A stretch of 64,000 nucleotides of DNA, from assembly GCF_019100565.1 (NCBI RefSeq), contig NZ_JAHRID010000001.1, forward strand, positions 620,001 to 684,000, read 5' to 3'. The position numbers were made by a program, and so were the translations under genes. Numbering within the stretch: position 1 is the first letter of the stretch; every line of letters begins with the position of its first letter. The notes beneath the pieces are model-generated. The model saw only the letters and a list, made by a program, of their open reading frames with translations. It was not told the origin of the DNA and did not search any database. This document shows, one piece after another, positions 1-7,370 of the stretch. Source of the stretch: Arsukibacterium indicum. GTDB taxonomy: Bacteria; Pseudomonadota; Gammaproteobacteria; Enterobacterales; Alteromonadaceae.

Positions 1-19
1 TTAACTCATGAATATCCAT
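1..19 (-). CDS. pspB: Phage shock protein B, first codons only (partial)
   Basis: The first 19 bases, read on the minus strand, give an ATG followed by codons for M-D-I-H-E-L before the window ends. An AGGAG ribosome-binding site lies at 27-31, seven bases from the ATG, just after the pspA stop. PspB is a small inner-membrane protein that, with PspC, relieves PspA inhibition of PspF, and pspB normally follows pspA. The identification rests on position and start signals, since too little protein is visible for a domain match. Confidence 0.6.
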
Positions 20-44
20 TTAGCTGCTCCTGCAACGCCTGAAA

Positions 45-722
45 TCAGGCGTCTCCTTTACTGGATTTTTTAGTCACTTTGGCTTTTAACTCAGCCAGTT
101 CGTTATCGATTTTATCCTGAGCCGCCAGTTCTGCAAACTCGTCTTTCAGGGTTTTCTTGCCTAAATCATAAGACTCAACCTGCGCTTCCAGCGAATCAAT
201 TTTCTGCTCATAACGCTCGAACTTATACATTGCATCGTTAATCCGGTTGCTATCCAGTGACTTCTTCACTTCCAGCCGGTTTTCAACTGTGGTGCGACGC
301 ATCAGCATTGATTTCTGACGGGCCTTGGCATCGGCCAGCTTTTCCTGCAGTTGTGATACTTCATCCTGTAACTTACTGATGTGCTCATCCAGTACAGCAA
401 TATCACGAAGCAGTGCTTCTGCCTGCTCGGCAGCTTTCTGTTTTTCAATCAATGCTGCGCGCGCCAGATCATCGCGCTCTTTGCTCAGTGCCAGCTCTGC
501 TTTAGCCTGCCAGTCATCAGATTCGTTCTGCAATCTGCTGACAACCCGCTGTAAATCCTTTTTCTCGGCAATGGTTTTAGCCGATGACGAACGTACCTCT
601 ACCAAAGTATCTTCCATTTCCTGAATAATCAGCCGAACCATTTTTTCCGGATCTTCAGCTTTATCCAGCAACGAATTGATGTTTGAGTTCACAATATCTG
701 AAAAGCGTGAAAAAATACCCAT
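45..722 (-). CDS. pspA: Phage shock protein A
   Basis: A 225-residue PspA/IM30 family protein. It opens MGIFSRFSDIVNSNINSLLD, the amphipathic membrane-binding helix of the family, and the rest is almost entirely charged heptad-like coiled coil, as expected for the ESCRT-III-like fold. In the family, PspA binds PspF and inhibits it, and under inner-membrane stress it oligomerises on the membrane to limit proton leak. Length matches the usual 220-225 residues. A GAGGT ribosome-binding site precedes the ATG. pspB follows directly, and the activator gene pspF is divergent across a 182 bp regulatory region. Confidence 0.96.
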   Translation of the reverse strand: MGIFSRFSDIVNSNINSLLDKAEDPEKMVRLIIQEMEDTLVEVRSSSAKTIAEKKDLQRVVSRLQNESDDWQAKAELALSKERDDLARAALIEKQKAAEQAEALLRDIAVLDEHISKLQDEVSQLQEKLADAKARQKSMLMRRTTVENRLEVKKSLDSNRINDAMYKFERYEQKIDSLEAQVESYDLGKKTLKDEFAELAAQDKIDNELAELKAKVTKKSSKGDA

Positions 723-763
723 CTTAGTTACCTCTGTCTGTTGATGTTATTACGCTATTGCTT

Positions 764-781
764 ATTCAGGTTTCTTGCCAA
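764..781 (-). promoter_or_regulatory. Candidate sigma-54 promoter of pspAB
   Basis: On the minus strand the sequence TTGGCAAGAAACCTGAA resembles the sigma-54 pattern TTGGCACG-N4-TTGCA. The -24 GG is intact, but the -12 dinucleotide is GA rather than GC at the correct ten-base spacing. It would start transcription about 30 bases before pspA. psp operons are sigma-54/PspF dependent in the enterobacteria, which makes the site plausible. The weak -12 box keeps this a candidate. Confidence 0.42.
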
Positions 782-867
782 CTTTTAAAATTACCGCAAC
801 ATACTAATTTTAAAAAACTTTATTTATTTTAAACAAAAGCTTTAGCTGTCGCCACTTATGAAATACA

Positions 868-898
868 CTACTTATTAGCCAAATTAACTACTTAGTAG
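868..898. promoter_or_regulatory. Paired palindromic sites, candidate PspF upstream activating sequences
   Basis: CTACTTATTAG (868-878) and CTACTTAGTAG (888-898) are direct repeats with one mismatch, and the second is a perfect palindrome around a central T. Their start-to-start distance is 20 bp, about two helical turns. They lie about 90 bp upstream of the candidate pspA sigma-54 promoter, across an A/T-rich stretch, and end seven bases before the pspF ATG. This layout fits a dimeric activator that also represses its own gene, as PspF does in E. coli. Assignment to PspF is inference. Confidence 0.5.
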
Positions 899-904
899 CT
901 GCCA

Positions 905-1999
905 ATGAACAGAAAATACCAACAAGACAACCTGATTGGCCAGGCCAACAGTTTTCTGAATGTGCTGGATCAGGTGTCGCAACTGGCGCCACTCGACAAG
1001 CCGGTATTAATTATCGGCGAGCGTGGCACCGGTAAAGAGCTTATCGCCGCCCGTCTGCACTTCTTATCGCAACGTTGGGACCAACAGTATCTTACGCTCA
1101 ACTGCGCTGCCCTGAATGAAAACCTGCTGGAAAGTGAATTGTTCGGCCATGAAGCAGGTGCCTTTACCGGCGCGGGTAAAAGGCATGAAGGCCGGTTTGA
1201 GCGGGCAAACGGTGGAACCTTGTTTCTGGACGAGCTGGCCAACACGCCGGCGCTGGTGCAGGAAAAGCTGTTGCGGGTTATTGAATATGGCGAGTTTGAA
1301 CGGGTTGGCGGCAGCCGGCCAGTGCGGGTAGACGTGCGTTTAGTTTGCGCTACCAACGAAGACTTGCCGACAATGGCTGACAACGGTGAGTTTCGGGCCG
1401 ACTTGCTTGACCGGCTGGCGTTTGACGTTATTACCCTACCGCCGATGCGCGAGCGTCGGGAAGATATTCTGTTGCTGGCAGAACATTTTGCAATGAATAT
1501 GGCCCGCGAACTGGGCTTTGAGCTGTTCAGTGGTTTTAGTGAAAAAGCCAAAAATGCTTTGCTGGAGTATCATTGGCCGGGCAACGTCCGTGAATTGAAA
1601 AATGTGGTTGAACGCAGCGTTTATCGTACCAATAACCCATACGTTCCCGTTCATAATATTCAGCTGAACCCGTTCGAGTCAGCATACAGGCCAACCCAGC
1701 GTATTAAAGCGCGCTCAGCGACGGCTACCAAAGAGTCTGAATCACAACAGCCCGCCGCGGCGCCATTGGCAAACAATAACCCGGTAGCCACGGCTGCCAG
1801 CGCCAATAACAGCTTCGATTTCAGTAATGGTGTCGACTTTAAAACCCTGTCGCAGGATTTTGAAGTCAAGTTGATTAAAGATGCACTTAGTGCCAGTCAG
1901 TATAACCAGAAAAAAACCGCAGAATTGTTAAACCTGACCTATCATCAGTTACGTGGTTATATGAAAAAGTATCAGTTGCTGGAAAGTCAGCAGGGATGA
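905..1999 (+). CDS. pspF: psp operon transcriptional activator (sigma-54 enhancer-binding protein)
   Basis: A 364-residue AAA+ activator. Visible motifs are Walker A GERGTGKE (residues 38-45), the sigma-54-contacting GAFTGA loop (85-90), Walker B GGTLFLDE (103-110) and a C-terminal Fis-type helix-turn-helix (about 335-358, QKKTAELLNLTYHQL). There is no N-terminal receiver or sensory domain, which is typical of PspF: it is controlled by PspA binding to the AAA+ domain. A low-complexity Ala/Ser/Asn linker (about 265-305) precedes the HTH and makes the protein somewhat longer than the roughly 325-residue enterobacterial form. Its stop overlaps the sapA start by four bases, so it heads the sap operon. 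It diverges from pspA. Confidence 0.95.
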   Translation: MNRKYQQDNLIGQANSFLNVLDQVSQLAPLDKPVLIIGERGTGKELIAARLHFLSQRWDQQYLTLNCAALNENLLESELFGHEAGAFTGAGKRHEGRFERANGGTLFLDELANTPALVQEKLLRVIEYGEFERVGGSRPVRVDVRLVCATNEDLPTMADNGEFRADLLDRLAFDVITLPPMRERREDILLLAEHFAMNMARELGFELFSGFSEKAKNALLEYHWPGNVRELKNVVERSVYRTNNPYVPVHNIQLNPFESAYRPTQRIKARSATATKESESQQPAAAPLANNNPVATAASANNSFDFSNGVDFKTLSQDFEVKLIKDALSASQYNQKKTAELLNLTYHQLRGYMKKYQLLESQQG

Positions 2000-3630
2000 A
2001 TTTGCCTACTCATATTTTACTGTATCCGAAGCATTTTTTTATCGTGCTTACCATTCTGCTGGCTAGCGGTTGTCAGCCGCAGTTGCCGGAAGCCGCGCGC
2101 AGTGGTCTGGTGTACTGCTCTGAAGGCTCGCCTGAAAGTTTTAATCCGCAACTGGTCACCTCAGGCACAACTATCGACATTGTAAGCCAACAGCTCTACG
2201 ACCGGCTGGTCGATATTAATCCTGATAACGGCGATATTATTCCGGGCCTTGCCAGCAACTGGCAGGTTAGCGCAGACGGCACCCGTTATCAGTTTACCCT
2301 TCGTGATGATGTCAGTTTCCACACCACCCGCTATTTCTCGCCAAGCCGGTACTTTAATGCAACAGATGTTGTGTTTACCTTTAACCGGATCACCGACCCG
2401 TTGCATCCGTTTCACATGGAAGGTGGTGGCGTTTACCCTTATTTTCAGAGTGTCGACTGGGCAAGCCTGGTAAAGCGGGTACAGGCAATCGATGAACGTA
2501 CCGTGGTGTTTGAATTACAACGTCCCGACAGCTCATTTTTGTCAAACCTGACGACCGATTTTGCGGCCATCCTGTCAGCAGAGTATGGCCAGACACTGAT
2601 GGCTGAGGGTAAAACAGCCCAGATTGATCGATTACCTATTGGTACAGGCCCGTTTCGGTTTCGTGAGTATCAGAAAGATATTCTGGTCAGATTGTACCGC
2701 AACGACGTCTATTGGCGTGGTGATACCAAACCCGGGCAACTGGTTTTTGACATTGTTCCTAATAATGCCAGGCGCATGGCAAAATTATTCACCCACGAAT
2801 GCGATATCGTCTCCTATCCCAGGGTTGCAGAATTAGAGCTTATCGCTGCCAGACCTGATGTCACAGTTCAGGAAAGCACCAGCTTGAATGTCGGTTTCTG
2901 GGCATTTAATACTCAGAAACCACCTTTTGACCAATTAGCCGTACGTCAGGCGCTGGCGATGGCCATTAACAGAGCGGCCATTCTGCAAGCCGTGTATTAC
3001 GGTCAGGCGACTCCGGCCTACGGTATCTTACCCCCGACATCCTGGGCTTATAATGACGGTCTGCCCGCGCCAGTGTATTCTCCCGCTAAAGCGAAGGCAT
3101 TGCTGACTGAAGCAGGTTATCCGAACGGGTTTACCATGGATATCTGGGCAATGCCGGTGCAGCGCTTATATAATCCAAACGCTCTGAAAATGGCCGAGTT
3201 AATGCAAGCTGACCTCGCTCAGATTGGTGTGAAGGCCAATATAATTTCTTATGAGTGGAACAGTTTCCGGCAGAAACTGGGTAATTTTGAACATGACTCG
3301 GTGCTTATTGGCTGGGCAGCAGATAACCCCGACCCGGATAATTTTTTTCGCCCTCTGTTAAGTTGTGCCGCCAGAGACAGTGGCAGCAACCGGGCAAACT
3401 GGTGCGACCCATTATTTGATGACATTATCAGCCAGGCGTTGTTAACGGCCAATCAGCAGCAGCGCCGTGCATTGTACTTAACAGCCCAGCAGTATTTACA
3501 TCAGCAGCAACCGCTGGTGGCCATCGCTCACTCTCAGCGTTTTCAGGCAATCAGCAGCTCTGTCAGTGGGGTAAACATTAACCCCTACGGTGGCATTTCT
3601 CTGCAACATGCAACAAGGGTTGAACCATGA
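1996..3630 (+). CDS. sapA: Peptide ABC transporter substrate-binding lipoprotein SapA
   Basis: A 544-residue solute-binding protein of the SBP_bac_5 (DppA/OppA) family, the first gene of a complete sapABCDF set. Sap systems bind cationic antimicrobial or other peptides in the periplasm for import. The N-terminus has a hydrophobic segment ending in LLASGC with the lipobox cysteine at residue 26, so it is predicted to be a lipoprotein rather than the soluble SapA of enterobacteria. The family core (a 'YDRLVDINPDNGDIIPGLA' segment, then GTGPFRF) is intact. It overlaps pspF by 4 bp (ATGA) upstream and sapB by 4 bp downstream, suggesting translational coupling. Substrate specificity cannot be read from sequence. 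Confidence 0.9.
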   Translation: MNLPTHILLYPKHFFIVLTILLASGCQPQLPEAARSGLVYCSEGSPESFNPQLVTSGTTIDIVSQQLYDRLVDINPDNGDIIPGLASNWQVSADGTRYQFTLRDDVSFHTTRYFSPSRYFNATDVVFTFNRITDPLHPFHMEGGGVYPYFQSVDWASLVKRVQAIDERTVVFELQRPDSSFLSNLTTDFAAILSAEYGQTLMAEGKTAQIDRLPIGTGPFRFREYQKDILVRLYRNDVYWRGDTKPGQLVFDIVPNNARRMAKLFTHECDIVSYPRVAELELIAARPDVTVQESTSLNVGFWAFNTQKPPFDQLAVRQALAMAINRAAILQAVYYGQATPAYGILPPTSWAYNDGLPAPVYSPAKAKALLTEAGYPNGFTMDIWAMPVQRLYNPNALKMAELMQADLAQIGVKANIISYEWNSFRQKLGNFEHDSVLIGWAADNPDPDNFFRPLLSCAARDSGSNRANWCDPLFDDIISQALLTANQQQRRALYLTAQQYLHQQQPLVAIAHSQRFQAISSSVSGVNINPYGGISLQHATRVEP

Positions 3631-4643
3631 CCCGCTACTTATTCCGCCGTTTGTTTCTGATGGCCTTTGTTCTGCTGGCGTTGAGCATCCTTGCCTTTAG
3701 CCTTGGCTACCTGTTTCCTGGTGATGTGGTACAAAACCTCAGTGGCTTAAGACAAATTGATGAAAACCAGCGACAGCAACTAATTGGCTATTATCATCTG
3801 GACCAGAATATTCTGCAGCAATACATGGCTTTTTTAAGCAGAATTGCTCAAGGTGACTGGGGGCTATCTTTCGCCAGTCAGCAACCTTTGCTCCAGGAGA
3901 TTAAGCTACTGCTCCCTGCTACGCTGGAACTGGCCTCTTATGCGTTATTGCTGTCTTTCATAGTTGGCATTCCACTGGGTATTGTGGCGGCGTTTAAGCC
4001 CGATAGTTTAGTTGGCAAGTCAATATCTGCCATAGCGATGGTGGGCTACTCATTACCGATCTTCTGGTGGGGTTTATTGCTTATTATGTTTTTCTCTCTG
4101 GCCTTAGGATGGTTACCATCTGCGGGCAGGATTGGCGTATTGTATGAAATCCCTCATAGCAGCGGTTTTATGCTGTATGACATTCTGCAAGCGAACATTA
4201 ACTATCGCCGTGAGGCCCTTTACAATGCCATGCTGCATTTGCTTTTGCCAACCATTGTCCTGGCAACCTTTCCAACCACAGTGATGGTAAGGTTTGTCCG
4301 TGATGCGATGCTCAATGTCTGGGAGCAAAACTACATTAAAACTGCCAGAGCAAAAGGCTTAAACCGCGGACAAGTGCTTTATCGTCATGGCCTGCGTAAT
4401 GCACTGCTGCCAGTAATAAGGCAGATTGGATTGCAGTTCAGCACCCTGATCACCCTGGCGATGCTGACAGAAGTTATTTTTTCCTGGCCGGGTATTGGTC
4501 GCTGGCTGATAGACAGCATCTATCAGCGCAACTATCCGGCAATTCAGGCCGGGTTGTTAGTCATTTCAACCATGGTTATTACCGTAAACATGCTGACAGA
4601 AATTTTGCATGCTTTTTTTAACCCGTTGGCCAGGCGGGGTTAG
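3627..4643 (+). CDS. sapB: Peptide ABC transporter permease SapB
   Basis: A 338-residue inner-membrane permease of the DppB/OppB type. There is one N-terminal membrane segment (about 10-30), then five further hydrophobic segments. The BPD-transport EAA loop is visible around YIKTARAKGLNRGQVLYRHG, which docks onto the ATPases SapD/SapF. The start codon overlaps the sapA stop (ATGA). It pairs with SapC to form the transmembrane channel. Length agrees with the roughly 320-340 residues of SapB. Confidence 0.93.
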   Translation: MTRYLFRRLFLMAFVLLALSILAFSLGYLFPGDVVQNLSGLRQIDENQRQQLIGYYHLDQNILQQYMAFLSRIAQGDWGLSFASQQPLLQEIKLLLPATLELASYALLLSFIVGIPLGIVAAFKPDSLVGKSISAIAMVGYSLPIFWWGLLLIMFFSLALGWLPSAGRIGVLYEIPHSSGFMLYDILQANINYRREALYNAMLHLLLPTIVLATFPTTVMVRFVRDAMLNVWEQNYIKTARAKGLNRGQVLYRHGLRNALLPVIRQIGLQFSTLITLAMLTEVIFSWPGIGRWLIDSIYQRNYPAIQAGLLVISTMVITVNMLTEILHAFFNPLARRG

Positions 4644-4644
4644 T

Positions 4645-5538
4645 ATGAGCAAATTCCGGCTATACCTTGAAGAAAACAACCGTTCACCGGTTAAACAACT
4701 CTGGCGAGAATTTAAACGGCAACATTCAGCAATGACCGGTTTAGTGCTGTTCGTTTCATTCTTTGTCATCAGCCTGCTGGCACCATTTTTCACGCCACAT
4801 GATCCCTATTTACAAGTCGACGATTTGTTATTGCTACCACCATCCTGGAACGCTGCGGGTTTAGTGCAATATCCGTTCGGTACCGATGATCTGGGTCGGG
4901 ATTTACTGTCCAGAATGATTAAAGGCACCAGCTACACCTTTGGCTTTGCGCTTATTACGGTAGCTGGCGCTTTGCTTATGGGGCTGGTGCTTGGCGCGTT
5001 GGCCGGTATGAGTAAAGGGGTAAAATCCAGCGTCTTTAATCATATTCTTGATCTTGCGCTAACCATTCCATCGTTACTGCTGGCAATTATTATTGTCGCA
5101 ATCATTGGCCCGGGTTTATTGAATACCACCTGGGCTATTATGCTGGCACTATTGCCACAATTTGTGCACGGCATTCGCAACGCTATTGATGAAGAATTGA
5201 AACAAGATTACGTAATTGCATATCGTTTAGATGGAGCGAACAACTGGCACGTTTTAACCAGACTTATTTTGCCCAATATATGGGAAAAACTAACTATTAT
5301 GGCAACAATGGCAATTTCTACTGCCATTTTAGATATCGCGGCGTTGGGCTTTCTCGGCTTCGGTGCCCAGGCACCGTTATCTGAGTGGGGGGCAATGATC
5401 AGCGACTCGCTCGACTTGATCTATCTGGCACCCAGCAGCGTCGCCATTCCGGGCTTGCTTATTTTAACTGCCGTGTTATCCGTTAACCTGGTTGGCGACG
5501 GATTAAAAACCGCAATTTTGAAAAGGCGGCAAAATTAA
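4645..5538 (+). CDS. sapC: Peptide ABC transporter permease SapC
   Basis: A 297-residue DppC/OppC-type permease, second membrane subunit of the Sap importer. An N-terminal OppC_N segment (about 25-45) is followed by FGTDDLGRDLLSR and the EAA loop (YVIAYRLDGANNWHVLTR). The reading frame is open back to 4609, but the ATG at 4645 follows a GGCGGGG ribosome-binding site and gives the usual SapC length (about 296), so I chose it. The upstream start would overlap sapB by 35 bp. The sapD ATG follows directly after its stop. Confidence 0.93.
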   Translation: MSKFRLYLEENNRSPVKQLWREFKRQHSAMTGLVLFVSFFVISLLAPFFTPHDPYLQVDDLLLLPPSWNAAGLVQYPFGTDDLGRDLLSRMIKGTSYTFGFALITVAGALLMGLVLGALAGMSKGVKSSVFNHILDLALTIPSLLLAIIIVAIIGPGLLNTTWAIMLALLPQFVHGIRNAIDEELKQDYVIAYRLDGANNWHVLTRLILPNIWEKLTIMATMAISTAILDIAALGFLGFGAQAPLSEWGAMISDSLDLIYLAPSSVAIPGLLILTAVLSVNLVGDGLKTAILKRRQN

Positions 5539-6534
5539 ATGTTATTGCTCGATATCAAAAACCTGACGATTGAACTGGAAACTGCTGATGGACTTGTCAG
5601 AGCGGTTGACAGAGTGAGTCTCAGTTTGCGTGAAGGTGAAACCCGGGGGTTGGTTGGCGAATCAGGATCTGGAAAAAGCCTGATAGCTAAAGCTATAGTC
5701 GGTGTGCTAAATCGTCGCTGGCAGGTCACGGCTGACCGCTTTCACTGGCTCGGGCAGGATTTACTGCGTTTGTCTCCAGAGCAACGCCGGCAAATTATTG
5801 GCCGCGATATCGCGATGATCTATCAGGAACCCAGCCGCAGTCTCGACCCTACCGCAGTAATTGGCGAGCAGCTGGAGGAAGCCATTCCAGATCATCTTCT
5901 AAACGGTCCCTGGTGGCGCCGCAGTAAACTGCGCCGTAAAAAAGCGGTGGGCTTACTGCATAAAGTCGGGGTACGTGATCATCAACGGGTATTACAAAGT
6001 TATCCGTATCAATTGTCTGAAGGCATTTGCCAAAAAGTAATGATAGCAATGGCCATTGCCAAAAACCCGAAACTGCTGATTGCTGATGAGCCAACCACTG
6101 CTTTGGAAAGCACCACTCAGGCTCAGCTTTTTCGCCTGCTTGCCAGCTTTAACCAGCTCAAGGGGATGGCCGTATTGCTAATCAGCCATGAATTGGAAAG
6201 CGTCGCACGGTATACCCAAAAACTGAGTGTTTTATATTGCGGCCAGTTAGTGGAAGCCGGCGAAACCAATCATGTGCTGCATACACCATTACATCCCTAT
6301 ACCGACGCCCTGATTAAAAGCGTGCCGGAGTTTCAGCCTGACTTAGCACCGAAAACGCCACTTTATGCCTTACCCGGCAGTATTCCGACCTTACAGCACG
6401 TGCCAATTGGTTGCCGGCTGGGTCCGCGCTGTCCTAATGCCAGAAAAGAATGCGTGAAAACTCCTGCTCTGGAGCGTCAGCAAAACCACTATTTCAGCTG
6501 TCACTTTCCACTAACAACTAAGGGTAACCAATGA
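5539..6534 (+). CDS. sapD: Peptide ABC transporter ATP-binding protein SapD
   Basis: A 331-residue ABC ATPase. Walker A is GESGSGKS (40-47), the Q-loop lies in [12 protein letters not shown] and Walker B is LLIADEPT. The ABC signature is the degenerate LSEGICQKV rather than LSGGQ, a change also known in enterobacterial SapD, which suggests an asymmetric ATPase pair with the canonical SapF. The C-terminal oligopeptide-transporter domain carries the expected Cys-rich [15 protein letters not shown] segment. The start abuts the sapC stop, and the stop overlaps the sapF start by 4 bp. Confidence 0.94.
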   Translation: MLLLDIKNLTIELETADGLVRAVDRVSLSLREGETRGLVGESGSGKSLIAKAIVGVLNRRWQVTADRFHWLGQDLLRLSPEQRRQIIGRDIAMIYQEPSRSLDPTAVIGEQLEEAIPDHLLNGPWWRRSKLRRKKAVGLLHKVGVRDHQRVLQSYPYQLSEGICQKVMIAMAIAKNPKLLIADEPTTALESTTQAQLFRLLASFNQLKGMAVLLISHELESVARYTQKLSVLYCGQLVEAGETNHVLHTPLHPYTDALIKSVPEFQPDLAPKTPLYALPGSIPTLQHVPIGCRLGPRCPNARKECVKTPALERQQNHYFSCHFPLTTKGNQ

Positions 6535-7298
6535 GTGACTTACTCGAAGTTCAGGCGCTCAGTAAAGGCTATAAAAAACAACGGGGCTGGTTTAGTCAGC
6601 AGCATATTACAGCGCTTGATAACATTAGTTTTACCCTGGCTGAGGGCAAAACACTCGCCATTGTCGGGGAAACCGGCTCAGGAAAAAGCACGCTGGCGAA
6701 ACTGCTTGTGGGCATTGAGAAACCAGACAGCGGTCAGATTTTGCTTGCCGGACAGCCGGTCGAAATCAGTCACTATAGAAAATACAATCATGTTATCCGT
6801 TTTATTTTTCAGGATGCGGGACGCTCGCTAAATCCGTCGCAAAAAGTTGGCCAGATGCTGGAGGACGTATTGAGCTTCAGCACGGTACTTGATCAGCAGC
6901 AACGTCGCTATAAAATCGCTCAGACATTAAAGCTGCTTGGCTTACTTGATGAACATGCTGAGTATTATCCTCATATGTTTTCTGGTGGGCAGCTGCAACG
7001 TGTAGCGTTGGCGCGGGCACTTATTCTCGACCCTAAGTTACTTATTCTTGATGAAGCATTAACCGCACTTGATCCAACTTTACGGGCGCAAATTGTCAAT
7101 TTACTGCTGGAGCTACAGCAAAACTCGGGGCTAGCCTATTTATTAATCAGCAATCAGTTGCGGCTGGTTCGGCACATCAGTGACAGCATTCTGGTCCTGC
7201 ATCAGGGCCAGGCCGTCGACTACGGCAGCACTACAGAGGTGTTTGCTGCGCCAGCTCACGATTACACCAAAAAGCTTATAAACAGCTCTGGTGGTTAA
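6531..7298 (+). CDS. sapF: Peptide ABC transporter ATP-binding protein SapF
   Basis: A 255-residue ABC ATPase and last gene of the pspF-sapABCDF operon. Walker A GETGSGKS (46-53), canonical signature FSGGQLQRV, Walker B LLILDEALTALDP and a final H-loop region are all present. It would supply the second nucleotide-binding domain next to SapD. It lacks the long Cys-rich C-terminal extension, as usual for SapF. A strong hairpin terminator follows 20 bp after the stop. Confidence 0.94.
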   Translation: MSDLLEVQALSKGYKKQRGWFSQQHITALDNISFTLAEGKTLAIVGETGSGKSTLAKLLVGIEKPDSGQILLAGQPVEISHYRKYNHVIRFIFQDAGRSLNPSQKVGQMLEDVLSFSTVLDQQQRRYKIAQTLKLLGLLDEHAEYYPHMFSGGQLQRVALARALILDPKLLILDEALTALDPTLRAQIVNLLLELQQNSGLAYLLISNQLRLVRHISDSILVLHQGQAVDYGSTTEVFAAPAHDYTKKLINSSGG

Positions 7299-7318
7299 CA
7301 GAACCGTGCTGTAGCCAA

Positions 7319-7347
7319 AAAAAACCGTGCACTGGGCACGGTTTTTT
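7319..7347. terminator. Bidirectional terminator between sapF and ppiD
   Basis: Inverted repeat of about 12 bp (core ACCGTGC / GCACGGT) with a five-base loop, flanked by A-runs on the left and T-runs on the right. It can end sapF transcription rightward and ppiD transcription leftward. Confidence 0.9.
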
Positions 7348-7370
7348 ATTTCCTTAAACCTACTTCAAGC

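Noticed and set aside
970-1551. 193-codon antisense ORF inside pspF
   Set aside because: Codon shadow of a conserved AAA+ gene; Ser/Arg-rich translation with no motif.
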